From positions 1 through 57,270 of the forward strand of contig JABDAV010000009.1 in the NCBI GenBank assembly GCA_013289015.1: a DNA stretch of 57,270 bases, given 5' to 3'. Source of the DNA: Bacteroidota bacterium. GTDB taxonomy: Bacteria > Bacteroidota > Bacteroidia > Chitinophagales > Chitinophagaceae. Below, piece by piece: positions 44,215 to 53,505 of this stretch; position 1 is the first letter of the stretch, and the number at the start of each line of letters is the position of its first letter. Both the position numbers and the translations under genes were made by a program. The notes under the pieces are model-generated. The model was not told where the DNA came from and did not search any database. It saw only the letters and a list, made by a program, of their open reading frames with translations.

Positions 44215-45810
44215 TCAGTTCTTTATAAACTGCGCGCTTGTTATATCTTTTCCTGCAAAAATTGTTGCTCTGTAAACACCTGTATGCAGCTTGCTTACAT
44301 CAATAAATACATTTGTGTTTTTGTTGATTGAAATGGTTTGCTGTTGTACAATATTTCCATTGCTGTTAATGATCTGCAGTAATACGGAAGGCTTATCTGA
44401 AATAATATTCAGCCTTATAAAATCATTCACCGGGTTTGGCGAAAGTATAAACTGCAGATTCTTTTGTATAGAAATATTTTGCGTTGATATAGTATGTGCA
44501 TTTGCTGAAAGCTTAACGATCCACATATCATAATCACCGTGAGTTCCTGTAACATCTCCGTTATTGTTGTTGGCAAAGCCTGTCCAGCCGGCAACCACAT
44601 AACCGCCGTCTTTTGTTTGATCAACACTTCTTGCTTCTTCAAACTGGTTGCTGCCCAAAGCCTGTTGCCATTGAAGGTTTCCGCTTGCATCCAGTTTTGT
44701 AACCCAGAAATCTTCATCGGTTCCATGCAAACCGGTAACCTGTCCATCGGTTGAAGTAGTGCCGCCTGCAACAATGTAACCGTTATCGGTAGTTTGTTCT
44801 ATGCCGTAAGCAAGATCGCCATTACTTCCGCCCAAACATTTTTGCCATTTTAAATTACCAACTGTATCAATTTTTATCACCCAGAAATCATAATTGCCAT
44901 GATTGCCTGAAACATCACCATTGTTCGACCGCGTCCAGCCTGCTGCGATATAATTTCCATCATTTGTTTGCTGAATGCTGTTGGCCTGCTCATAATCAGA
45001 ACCACCATACGCTTTTTGCCATTGAATATTTCCAAGCTTATCTGTTTTAATTATCCATGCATCGCCATAAATACTATCATGCACATTGGTTACATCGCCG
45101 TTGGTAGAATTGCTGTTGCCGCCAACAATATAACCTCCGTCTTTGGTTTGAATGGCACTCATGGCAATATCTCCGTTGGATCCACCGTAAGTTTTTTGCC
45201 ATTGCATATTGCCTGAAGCGTCCAGTTTTATCAACCAGTAATCTGATGTGGCAGTTGATCCGTGGTGACCAGTTACATTTCCATCATTTGAATTAGTTCC
45301 GCCTGCAACAATATAACCGCCATCTTTGGTTTGACTTACACTGGTAGCAAAATCGTTATTGCTTCCGCCAAATGCTTTCGACCATGCAATGTTGCCGGAA
45401 CTATCCAGCTTCACTACCCATACATCTAACAAGCCGTGATTGCCCACAACTTGTCCATTGACAGAGCTTGCTTCGCCGGCCACCACATAACCGCCGTCTG
45501 TTGTTTGTTGTATGCTGAATGCAACTTCATCAAATGCACCGCCCAAACATTTTTGCCATTGAATGCTTCCTGTTCTGCTTAGTTTAACTACCCAATAATC
45601 CGGTTCACCCGGCGCATGGTTGCCATGAACCTGCCCGTTGTTTGATGTGGTAGAGCCTGCAACAATATAACCGCCGTCTTTTGTTTGCCGGATGCTGTAA
45701 GCACGGTCTGTTGCTGTGCCTCCAAAAGCATTTTCAGCCTGCAGATGAGATTGTGCATAGTTGTTTGTGTACATGCAAATACATAATAACACAAGCGTAA
45801 AATTTCTCAT
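44215..45810 (-). CDS. Secreted seven-repeat protein with T9SS sorting domain
   Basis: Exported protein of 531 residues. A signal peptide (1-19, NYAQ) is followed by seven near-identical repeats of about 60 residues (residues about 27-440). Each contains QTKDGGYIVAG, a NGDV-x-GNHG loop, DYWVVKLD and GNIQWQK-x-xGGS. The C-terminal about 75 residues (FILSPNPVNDFIRLNI ... SAQFIKN) form a T9SS type A sorting domain. The Asp/Gly/Asn-rich loops could bind calcium (inference). It is probably a cell-surface or secreted propeller; the ligand is unknown. The repeats are similar enough at the DNA level to allow copy-number change by recombination. Confidence 0.87.
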   Translation of the reverse strand: MRNFTLVLLCICMYTNNYAQSHLQAENAFGGTATDRAYSIRQTKDGGYIVAGSTTSNNGQVHGNHAPGEPDYWVVKLSRTGSIQWQKCLGGAFDEVAFSIQQTTDGGYVVAGEASSVNGQVVGNHGLLDVWVVKLDSSGNIAWSKAFGGSNNDFATSVSQTKDGGYIVAGGTNSNDGNVTGHHGSTATSDYWLIKLDASGNMQWQKTYGGSNGDIAMSAIQTKDGGYIVGGNSNSTNGDVTNVHDSIYGDAWIIKTDKLGNIQWQKAYGGSDYEQANSIQQTNDGNYIAAGWTRSNNGDVSGNHGNYDFWVIKIDTVGNLKWQKCLGGSNGDLAYGIEQTTDNGYIVAGGTTSTDGQVTGLHGTDEDFWVTKLDASGNLQWQQALGSNQFEEARSVDQTKDGGYVVAGWTGFANNNNGDVTGTHGDYDMWIVKLSANAHTISTQNISIQKNLQFILSPNPVNDFIRLNIISDKPSVLLQIINSNGNIVQQQTISINKNTNVFIDVSKLHTGVYRATIFAGKDITSAQFIKN

Positions 45811-45906
45811 GATAATTTGTTTGATTCATTAAACAGCACGATGCAACGTGTAGTTGCCTGGACGTTTAAAATAAATGATGAAGATAAACTATGTTATAAA
45901 TGCTGA

Positions 45907-47493
45907 TCATTTTGGTAACACAAAACCAAATGCAAAACTGTCTCTTATTCCATCCAGCAAGGCTTTGAGATAATAAGATGTAACAAGCCTTGTAGCATCG
46001 CGGTCATAGTCTATTTTACCTGTGCGGTTTTTAACATCTAAAGATGCATCTTTATTTTTTGGAATAATGATCTTATGCAAAAGAAAGCTTGCCAGTTTTG
46101 CTTTTTTCAACCCGTTGTTGGTAAGTTTTAAGCGATCTATCACAAGATCATGATACTCGCCAACGACCTGCCCGGTTGCTTTGGTATCTGTTGCGGTGAA
46201 TTGAAAATCGAGGTGATTGAGCACGCCGCTTTCAATATGAAATTTCCCAAGATTTTCTGCGGAAGCATTCAAAGGCGGCAGGTTTAAATTGTCGATCGCG
46301 CCTTTTATCACTGAAGTTCCGTTCAATAATGAAAGATCAATAGTAGCATGAATGTTTCCTGCATTCATGATGGAAGCGTTTATGTTTGAAACAATATTTG
46401 AAGCATTTTTATCTGCATGATTACGGAAAGGTTTCATCGTTACAGATAAATGATACAGCTTAATATAACCGCTGCGGCTGCCTTCTTTGGGAAATTCTTC
46501 GGATGTTACTTCAGCATCATTCAAATTCAGTTCGCCAACATTTACATCAAACGGAATTTGTTTAAGATAATCAAGCGGCATTGGTTGTTTATTATTACTG
46601 CGTGGCAAACGCCTGTCTCTGAAAATATAAGCACTTGTATTTTTAATTTTTATTGTTCTTGCTATAAATTTTTTTTGCCGTAAACGCATTGCATCCAAAC
46701 CGGAAATTTCAATTGTATTTATGGATGCATTTATATGATCTGCCTGTCTTCCCAGTTTTTCACCCAATTCCAATTTGCTTACTAACGGAACAAGTTTTAA
46801 AGCATCGATCTGTATTACAGAATCTTTACTGTTGAGATAAAATTTTTTCAGATAAACCGAATAGTAATCAGAGATTCTGTAATGCACATCATTGAGATCG
46901 CATTGTATGTTTGAGAAATGAATACTGTCTTTTGAAAAAGCTGCATTTATCTCAGGAAGATGAAGATCATTCAATGTAATACTTCCTGTACAAATGGTAT
47001 CGCATGCATTATTTTTCTTTTCAAAAATTACAGCATCTTTTATTTCAACTGCATTAAAAGAAACAGTCTTAAAAGGCAGATCAATTTTTTTTAAAACATC
47101 GGCAGGAAGTGTATCATGTTTATTCAGCAGGTAATTATCCAATTTGATCTTTGCATCTTTTAACTGCAGTGAACCTGCTTCAAATTTTTTTGCTGTGAAC
47201 AGTTTAAAGAAATGAATATCGCTGATGGTTGCAGCAGAAAAATTTATTTCGTGTGTATGTTGTTGTTTTAATTCTGGATCATACGAAACATGAAGGCTGT
47301 CAAGCTGAACAGAGGCGTTAAAAAGATTAATGTGTGCCTTTGAAAAATCTGCTTTTATAAATGGCTGGCATTGTTGCAGCGATGTTCTTAATTTTTTTTC
47401 CACTAAAGATCTTAAAATGCAGTTTACTGCAATTACTATAAGAATCAATGCGCTTACTCCAATCAATATTTTTATCCAGGTACGTTTGTGCAT
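45907..47493 (-). CDS. AsmA-like/DUF748-like envelope protein
   Basis: A 528-residue protein with one N-terminal membrane helix (about 8-28) and a long periplasmic part of repeating beta-strand/turn pattern (IKADFSKAHINLFNASVQLDSLHVSYDP; SAENLGKFHIESGVLNHLDFQFTATDTKATGQVVGEYHDLVID), like AsmA/DUF748 proteins of the bridge-like lipid-transfer superfamily. The C-terminal segment LASFLLHKIIIPKNKD...YYLKALLDGIRDSFAFGF is typical. It may act in lipid or outer-membrane homeostasis; the function of this particular group is unknown. The divergent neighbour rnpA starts 61 bp away. Confidence 0.72.
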   Translation of the reverse strand: MHKRTWIKILIGVSALILIVIAVNCILRSLVEKKLRTSLQQCQPFIKADFSKAHINLFNASVQLDSLHVSYDPELKQQHTHEINFSAATISDIHFFKLFTAKKFEAGSLQLKDAKIKLDNYLLNKHDTLPADVLKKIDLPFKTVSFNAVEIKDAVIFEKKNNACDTICTGSITLNDLHLPEINAAFSKDSIHFSNIQCDLNDVHYRISDYYSVYLKKFYLNSKDSVIQIDALKLVPLVSKLELGEKLGRQADHINASINTIEISGLDAMRLRQKKFIARTIKIKNTSAYIFRDRRLPRSNNKQPMPLDYLKQIPFDVNVGELNLNDAEVTSEEFPKEGSRSGYIKLYHLSVTMKPFRNHADKNASNIVSNINASIMNAGNIHATIDLSLLNGTSVIKGAIDNLNLPPLNASAENLGKFHIESGVLNHLDFQFTATDTKATGQVVGEYHDLVIDRLKLTNNGLKKAKLASFLLHKIIIPKNKDASLDVKNRTGKIDYDRDATRLVTSYYLKALLDGIRDSFAFGFVLPK

Positions 47494-47554
47494 TTTAATT
47501 TATAAACCGGATAAGAGGTTTATATAATAATCATTAATAAAAGATTATACCAAA

Positions 47555-48001
47555 ATGAAATGCGGAACAAAATATGTGCGGCATCTTTGCCCCGATTTGA
47601 TACAAGTTAATGCATATAACAAAAAAGAAAAGCTTAAAAGCAGGAAACAACTGGATGCATTATTTAAAGGCGGCAGAACTTTCACTGTTTTTCCTGTGAA
47701 ATTATTTTATGCTTTTGCAGATGAACAGGATAATATCATTAAAACAGGTGTTGGCGTAAGCAAGAAATTTTTCAGGAAGGCAGTGCACCGCAACAGGATT
47801 AAACGTTTATTGCGCGAAGCATACAGAACAGAAAAGCAACCGCTGCACCTGCATCTTGACAGTAGTAAAAAACAATTAGTTTTATTTTTACTGTTTATTG
47901 ATAAAGAGTTGCCTTCTTACACTTTGCTGAAAGAAAAAACACGGTCATGCATTCAGCGATTGATAAACGAACTACATGAAGTGGATCTTAAAAATACTTA
48001 G
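47555..48001 (+). CDS. rnpA: Ribonuclease P protein component
   Basis: Protein subunit that supports the RNase P RNA in 5' processing of pre-tRNA. The 148-residue sequence has the family core: [20 protein letters not shown], the signature [13 protein letters not shown] (about 79-91), and a C-terminal [13 protein letters not shown] strand-helix. The first 20 residues are an extension beyond the usual start, so a later start is possible but no better Met exists before the core. It overlaps yidD by 26 bp. rpmH and dnaA, often adjacent in other phyla, are not here. Confidence 0.93.
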   Translation: MKCGTKYVRHLCPDLIQVNAYNKKEKLKSRKQLDALFKGGRTFTVFPVKLFYAFADEQDNIIKTGVGVSKKFFRKAVHRNRIKRLLREAYRTEKQPLHLHLDSSKKQLVLFLLFIDKELPSYTLLKEKTRSCIQRLINELHEVDLKNT

Positions 48002-48206
48002 TTACCCTTTTATGCTGTTGATATGGATTTATCAACGGTTAATTTCTCCATTAATTGGCCCTAAATGCAGGTTTACGCCAACCTGTTCGCACTATGCAAT
48101 GGAAGCATTTAAAAAATACGGCGTGTTCAAAGGTTTTTGGTTAAGCGTAAAACGCATATCAAGATGCCATCCCTGGGGTGGAAGTGGATATGACCCGGTT
48201 CCGTGA
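47976..48206 (+). CDS. yidD: Membrane protein insertion efficiency factor YidD
   Basis: A 76-residue peripheral membrane protein that helps YidC-dependent insertion. It shows an N-terminal amphipathic/hydrophobic segment ([23 protein letters not shown]), then [14 protein letters not shown] with the conserved Cys pair, and [17 protein letters not shown] at the end. Complete and of normal length. Its start lies 26 bp inside the end of rnpA, a conserved pairing. Confidence 0.95.
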   Translation: MKWILKILSYPFMLLIWIYQRLISPLIGPKCRFTPTCSHYAMEAFKKYGVFKGFWLSVKRISRCHPWGGSGYDPVP

Positions 48207-48239
48207 GTTATAAAAAGTGAAAGAATTCTTTATTTGATG

Positions 48240-50486
48240 TTATTTGGTTTGCCCAACATTAAACATACCTTTTAGTCTTATATCATCGCTGGCTGCACCA
48301 ATCATTACTTCAAATTCCCCGGGTTCAACTACATGTTTCATTTCTCTATTCCATAAGCTTAATTGTTCCGGTGTAATAATGAAGTGAATGGTTTTGCTTT
48401 CGCCAGGTTGCAGTTCAGCACGCGCAAAATCTTTCAATGCAAGATCAGGTGTAGTTACACTGCTTATTTCATCTCTCAAATATAATTGTACTATTTCAGC
48501 ACCTGCAACAGCACCTGTGTTTTTTACGATGATGCTTACATTAACATTGCCTGTTGCTTCAATATTTTTGGGGGTTATCCGGAGATTTGAATATTCAAAG
48601 CTTGTATAACTTAAGCCATGACCAAATGCAAACAAAGGCGTATTGGCTTCATCAACATATTTATGATAAGAAGTTGGTTTATGATTATAATAAAAAGGAA
48701 GCTGGCCAACAGAACGTGGAAATGTAATAGGCAATTTACCTGAAGGATTTACATTACCTAACAAAACATCTGCAATTGCCAAACCACCCTGCTCGCCTGC
48801 AAACCATGTTTCTACAATAGAAGGAATGCTGTCTGCAACCCAGTTAATTGACAAAGGCCTGCCATTAAACAAAAGCGCAACAACAGGTTTGCCTGTTCTT
48901 TTTATTGCTTTGATCAGCCTCAATTGTTTTTCACTTAAATTCAGATCAGCCCTGTCTTTGCCTTCGCCAATTTCATTTGGTTCTTCACCCAACACAACAA
49001 CAGCAACATCTGAAGATTGAACAATTGTAATTGCCTGTGATAATAATTGTGCTGAATCATTTTTTGCATCATATCCTTTTGCATAATTAATTACAATGTT
49101 TGAACCTGCACGTTGTTTCAATCCATCTAAAATTGAAATGCCTTTTGCATTTGGATGTGAATACCCGCCAACATAAGTGCTTAAAGCAAGTGGCCCAAGC
49201 AATGCAACATGAAGATTGGTTTTGTTCAAGGGTAAAATATTATTATCATTTTTTAATAACACAATACTTTCCTGCGCAGCTTTTAAAGCGAGTTGCTGAT
49301 GTTCATTTGTATGAACAACTTTTTGTACAAGTGTAGTATCGGTATAAGGATGATCGAATAAACCTGATAAGAATTTTACACGCAGCACATCGCTTACGGC
49401 TTTGTTTAAATCTGATTCTGCTAACTGTTTATTTGTGATTGCAAATTGAATGGCTTCCTGAAATGATGCATGCTGAAAATCGTAGAACTGCATGTTCATT
49501 CCTGCTTTTAATGATTGCGCCAATGCATCAGCTGTATCCTTTGCTACATGATGATCAACAAGGCTCATTTTTATTGCACCGAGATCAGATAAAACAAAGC
49601 CTTTGAATCCCCATTCTTTACGCAATACATCCGTTAATAACCATTTATTATCTACGCACGGAATACCATCTATTTCACTATAAGCTGCCATTATTCCTAA
49701 TGCGCCTCCTTTTTTAACGGCTTGTTCAAATACATATAAAAAATCAGTGCGTGCTTCTCTTTCACCAATATTTACAGGCGATGCATTACTACCACCTTCA
49801 GGAATGCCATGCACCGCAAAATGTTTTGGCTCTGCAATAACCGCATCTGCATTGCTAACGCCTGTGCTTTGCAAACCTTTTACCATAGCAACGCCATTTG
49901 CTCCACTTAAACAGGGGTCTTCTCCATAATCTTCTTCTACTCTTCCCCAACGCGGATCTCTTGCTAAATCAAGCACCGGCGCTAACAGCATGTCAACACC
50001 ATGCGCACGTGTTTCCGTGGCAATTGCTCTTCCAACATTATACGTTAATAATGTATCCCATGCAGCGGACAACTGCAAAGGAACCGGGAATGTTGTACTG
50101 CCTGCACCGAGGTAACCATGTAATCCTTCTTCAATAAATAATACAGGAATGCCCAGCCTTGTATGCTCAATTGCGTACTGCTGAATTTTATTAGCAATAG
50201 TTGCACTCACAGGATAAAAATCATGTATAGAGCCAACGCCTTCTTTACCTAAAGATTGCTGCACTTTCGCAGGATTAAATGCTGTTGATTCATGCCCTGT
50301 TGTATCTGCAACCTGGTAGCCCCAATACATATCAAGCTGTTTTATTTTTTCTAATGTGGTCATTCTGCTTACCAGGTCTTTTACTCTTTCCTCAACCGGT
50401 AATTTTGAATTTTTATATGGATATTCAGATTGAGCATTCAATAAACTATACGTGGTTAAAAAAACAATAAGCAGAAAAAATTTCAT
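48240..50486 (-). CDS. GH3 beta-glucosidase (BglX-like)
   Basis: Exported glycoside hydrolase family 3 enzyme that removes terminal beta-glucosyl residues from oligosaccharides. From the ATG at 50486 (a longer frame begins at TTG 50510) there is a signal peptide (KFFLLIVFLTTYSLLNAQ). It is followed by the GH3 TIM barrel with LAPVLDLARDPRWGRVEEDYG and the nucleophile Asp in VLSDLGAI (residue 301). The alpha/beta sandwich comes next, and a C-terminal fibronectin III-like domain is visible in GAEIVQLYLRDEISSVTTP. Length is usual for BglX. It is the distal gene of the SusC/SusD locus, 54 bp after the GH71/99-like gene. Bonds other than beta-glucosidic (xyloside) are possible. Confidence 0.92.
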   Translation of the reverse strand: MKFFLLIVFLTTYSLLNAQSEYPYKNSKLPVEERVKDLVSRMTTLEKIKQLDMYWGYQVADTTGHESTAFNPAKVQQSLGKEGVGSIHDFYPVSATIANKIQQYAIEHTRLGIPVLFIEEGLHGYLGAGSTTFPVPLQLSAAWDTLLTYNVGRAIATETRAHGVDMLLAPVLDLARDPRWGRVEEDYGEDPCLSGANGVAMVKGLQSTGVSNADAVIAEPKHFAVHGIPEGGSNASPVNIGEREARTDFLYVFEQAVKKGGALGIMAAYSEIDGIPCVDNKWLLTDVLRKEWGFKGFVLSDLGAIKMSLVDHHVAKDTADALAQSLKAGMNMQFYDFQHASFQEAIQFAITNKQLAESDLNKAVSDVLRVKFLSGLFDHPYTDTTLVQKVVHTNEHQQLALKAAQESIVLLKNDNNILPLNKTNLHVALLGPLALSTYVGGYSHPNAKGISILDGLKQRAGSNIVINYAKGYDAKNDSAQLLSQAITIVQSSDVAVVVLGEEPNEIGEGKDRADLNLSEKQLRLIKAIKRTGKPVVALLFNGRPLSINWVADSIPSIVETWFAGEQGGLAIADVLLGNVNPSGKLPITFPRSVGQLPFYYNHKPTSYHKYVDEANTPLFAFGHGLSYTSFEYSNLRITPKNIEATGNVNVSIIVKNTGAVAGAEIVQLYLRDEISSVTTPDLALKDFARAELQPGESKTIHFIITPEQLSLWNREMKHVVEPGEFEVMIGAASDDIRLKGMFNVGQTK

Positions 50487-50540
50487 GGCTGTCAAGGTTA
50501 TTGGTTTCAAATCAGGAGTCTGTTTAATTCAGCAATCATC

Positions 50541-51833
50541 TTATTTATTTTCTGGATTGTTGTATTGCGGCATCGTAAAGCTTAATGGAATTTCACCACG
50601 CAACATTTTTGCTGCCTTTCCTGTAAGCCACAGGTATAAATCAGGGGGGCCTTCTACAGGTAAGAAAGAAACATTATCACCAACAGGTGGATCATCACTG
50701 CATTTAAAAATCGCAGTGCCTTCATTCACTTCATCAAACATGGCAACATAAATCATTGATGCGCCGGAATTGATCGCGGTTGATAATAACTGCCAGTAAA
50801 ATTTCCCGTTTTGTCTTGGTATAGAACCAACAGGTTTTATGTCATCAGGGAAAGCATGCACACTTAAGTTGTGCCATGAAAATCCCGGATATACACAAGG
50901 CACATATTCGATGTTATTTTGCTTGCACCATTGCATATCCGCAATAATATCATCGCGGTAACGGTTCATATCTTCATGCAATAAAGGCGAGAAACGCTGC
51001 ACCATCCATGGCAGAAGAATGTCTGCTTTTTTAATTATGTCATGCAGATAAGGATCATTCACACAATCGGCATTCAACTCACGCCAGGATGTAGGCACAC
51101 CAAGCATTACAGCGCACCCTCCATACACAGGATCGTGTTGTAGAAAATCGATCAATCTTTCAATACCAATATTGCGGATGTTATATGGCCTGTCGGGAAA
51201 ACCAATGCCCCAAATGCACACAACAGGTTTTCCGTTTTCATGGAGATAAGTTCTTGTGCCTTCCTGGTTTGTCACTTTAATTGAATCAACTAAATACTTC
51301 CAGTCTGCAATAATAGAAGAACAATCTTCGCCTGTTGCTTTTAAACCGGAAAGATCATACATAACTGCAATTGCACGTTTGTATTTTGAAGCGGCTTCCA
51401 GCGCATCTTTCAAAATCTTTACAGATTCTTTTTTGCCATTGCCTTCCCGCGTTACATCAAAAAAGCGCTGCATAAAAACACCATCAATTCCATATTGCTG
51501 CATCCATTTAAAGTGAAGATCAACAGTGCTTTTATCATACGAGCTGAAGAATTTTGCCGGATCGCCCTTTTTTAATTTTAAAGGTGTTACATATGTTTTT
51601 TCATACTCGCTTATATCAGGCCAGACATCAATGCTGCTTTGCTGCGCATCGCCAAAAGCATAATGCGTTGCAGAAGAGCCATCTCCCTGTGCGCGAAACC
51701 AACCCTGGTAACCTGCCATGATCAATCCTTTATAAGACGGATATAAAGTTTGATCGCTGTGTTTTGTTTGAGCTGAAACATTAATTGTAAAAACTACAAT
51801 TAAAATTAAAACACTAAGCTTCGCCTTGAACAT
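50541..51833 (-). CDS. GH71/GH99-like glycoside hydrolase
   Basis: A 430-residue exported enzyme. The signal peptide (1-21, ending VSAQ) is followed by a TIM-barrel pattern like that of the GH71/GH99 clan: GLIMAGYQGWFRAQGDG, LHFKWMQQYGIDGVFMQRFF, KYKRAIAVMYDLSG, GKPVVCIWGIGFPD, EYVPCVYPGFSWHN and MIYVAMFDEVNEGTAIF. GH99 enzymes cut inside alpha-mannan and GH71 inside alpha-1,3-glucan; which fits here is not clear. It is placed between susD (86 bp, with a hairpin) and the GH3 gene in the polysaccharide-utilisation operon. Confidence 0.8.
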   Translation of the reverse strand: MFKAKLSVLILIVVFTINVSAQTKHSDQTLYPSYKGLIMAGYQGWFRAQGDGSSATHYAFGDAQQSSIDVWPDISEYEKTYVTPLKLKKGDPAKFFSSYDKSTVDLHFKWMQQYGIDGVFMQRFFDVTREGNGKKESVKILKDALEAASKYKRAIAVMYDLSGLKATGEDCSSIIADWKYLVDSIKVTNQEGTRTYLHENGKPVVCIWGIGFPDRPYNIRNIGIERLIDFLQHDPVYGGCAVMLGVPTSWRELNADCVNDPYLHDIIKKADILLPWMVQRFSPLLHEDMNRYRDDIIADMQWCKQNNIEYVPCVYPGFSWHNLSVHAFPDDIKPVGSIPRQNGKFYWQLLSTAINSGASMIYVAMFDEVNEGTAIFKCSDDPPVGDNVSFLPVEGPPDLYLWLTGKAAKMLRGEIPLSFTMPQYNNPENK

Positions 51834-51874
51834 TTGTTAATTGATTAAATAATTTTGATTGATTTTCTATTAAG

Positions 51875-51910
51875 AAAAGGTTGAACCGCAATTAAGCAGT
51901 TCAACCTTTT
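51875..51910 (-). terminator. Hairpin between susD and the GH71/99-like gene
   Basis: Perfect 12-bp arms AAAAGGTTGAAC/GTTCAACCTTTT around a 12-nt loop, 10 bp past the susD stop codon, followed on the minus strand by a short T run. It fits a partial terminator that lets SusC/SusD be made in excess of the downstream enzymes, a common design in such loci (inference). Confidence 0.7.
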
Positions 51911-51919
51911 ATCTATATA

Positions 51920-53488
51920 TTAATATCCCGGGTTTTGTGCCCATTCAGGACTCTTTGATATATCCTCGAACGGAATAGGTGCAAGGTATTTTTGTTGCAA
52001 TACGGCCGGGTTACCGGAAACAGTTGAAGGAATTGGATTTTCATTGGAAGCACGCATTGTTATTATCTGTGGCAATAATTGTAATCGCACAATATCAAAC
52101 CAGCGTATACCAAATTCTCCGGCAAATTCATATGCTCTCTCTTTAACCACAGAATCGCGAAAAGCCGTTTGTGATAACCCTTGTGTTAATGATGGTTCGC
52201 CTGCTCTTTGTCTTACTAAATTTATCGCCGTATATCCATCACTTGTTGGTCCTGAGCCAGCCATATCAGAAGCTTCTGCATAATCCAATAATATGAGCGG
52301 ATAACGAATAATGTCTAATGCTTTATTTGTACTTGGATGAATATAAGCAATTGACGTATCTGTTTCGCTTACACCATCACCATTTAATCCTGATCTGAAT
52401 TTTTTATAATAAGGATGTTGGATACGGGTCTCATTAGAATTCCATGGAACAAGCTTAAACGTTTTATCAGGTTGCAACAATTTAAATGTTGTATAAAAAG
52501 TTGCATCTGTTCTTGTGCATTTTGGTGCATTCAGATAAAAATTTACTTCAGGATAATAATCATCCCAACCACCGGAGCCATCAAGTCCTGATTCTTCCAG
52601 CGGCACACTTGATGAACCATAGCTTCTTTGCGGAAGGCCACCACTTACATCAAACTGCAAAGCAAAAATTGATTCAGGTGTATTGTTTTCGGTAAACACT
52701 TGTGCATAAGGCGTACTTAAGTTATAAGCACCAGAGGTTATAACGGAATCTGCTTCTTTTGCTGCAATTGCATAATACTGTGTTTGATTTAAAGGCCAGC
52801 CTGCCATAGTTAAATACACATCTGCTAACAGCGAACGCGCAGCCATTTGATTTGCTTTGCCTGGCGCACCGGGAAAAGAAACAGGCAACCAGCTTTTTGC
52901 AATTTGCAGATCACTTATAATTGATGTGTAGATATTAGCAACGGAATCTCTTGGAAATATAGCATCAGCGCTTACCGGTGTAAGCACAAGCGGTAACGCA
53001 CCAAATGTTCTTACCATATTATAATAACCCCAGGCACGTAAAAAATAAGCCTGGCCTGCAGATTCTTTTTTTAATTCATCTGAAGTGCTCACCTTGTCGT
53101 AATTCGCCAGCACATTATTCGCGTTATAAATTGCACGCCATGGACCTTCCCATTCTGCACGCATGCTACCGTTATCACTGCTTCCGCTTAACCTGTCAAA
53201 ATCACGCATATCTGCTTTGTTTAATCCGGGATCTGTTGTTAAATCATCAGATCCGAAATAAGAAGTCATGCGGCTGGTAAACCCATAAGCACCATCAAAA
53301 GAATATTGCTCATAAATACCCGCTACTGCTGCATCCAGATCAGATTGTGTTTTAAAATAAGTAACCGGTGTTAAGCTTGCTTTCGGATCTTCATCCAACT
53401 TCTGGCATCCGGCAAAAACCAGCAAGGCAAGCAAAGGATATAAAAGAGAATTTTTAGTAATCATTGTTAATAGTTTTATTTGATTCAT
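51920..53488 (-). CDS. SusD/RagB-family glycan-binding lipoprotein
   Basis: Surface lipoprotein that captures glycan and closes over its SusC partner. The 522-residue protein has a lipoprotein signal (LLALLVFAGC), the TPR-like helical SusD core (YFLRAWGYYNMVRTFGALPLV is the typical signature, about residues 155-175) and the C-terminal SusD region (RYPLILLDYAEASD, NLVRQRAGEPSL, ERAYEFAGEFGIRWFDIVR). A second ATG at 53464 gives a more classical signal peptide and may be the real start. It follows susC by 17 bp. Confidence 0.93.
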   Translation of the reverse strand: MNQIKLLTMITKNSLLYPLLALLVFAGCQKLDEDPKASLTPVTYFKTQSDLDAAVAGIYEQYSFDGAYGFTSRMTSYFGSDDLTTDPGLNKADMRDFDRLSGSSDNGSMRAEWEGPWRAIYNANNVLANYDKVSTSDELKKESAGQAYFLRAWGYYNMVRTFGALPLVLTPVSADAIFPRDSVANIYTSIISDLQIAKSWLPVSFPGAPGKANQMAARSLLADVYLTMAGWPLNQTQYYAIAAKEADSVITSGAYNLSTPYAQVFTENNTPESIFALQFDVSGGLPQRSYGSSSVPLEESGLDGSGGWDDYYPEVNFYLNAPKCTRTDATFYTTFKLLQPDKTFKLVPWNSNETRIQHPYYKKFRSGLNGDGVSETDTSIAYIHPSTNKALDIIRYPLILLDYAEASDMAGSGPTSDGYTAINLVRQRAGEPSLTQGLSQTAFRDSVVKERAYEFAGEFGIRWFDIVRLQLLPQIITMRASNENPIPSTVSGNPAVLQQKYLAPIPFEDISKSPEWAQNPGY

Positions 53489-53505
53489 CAGAATTTTTTA
53501 ATTGA

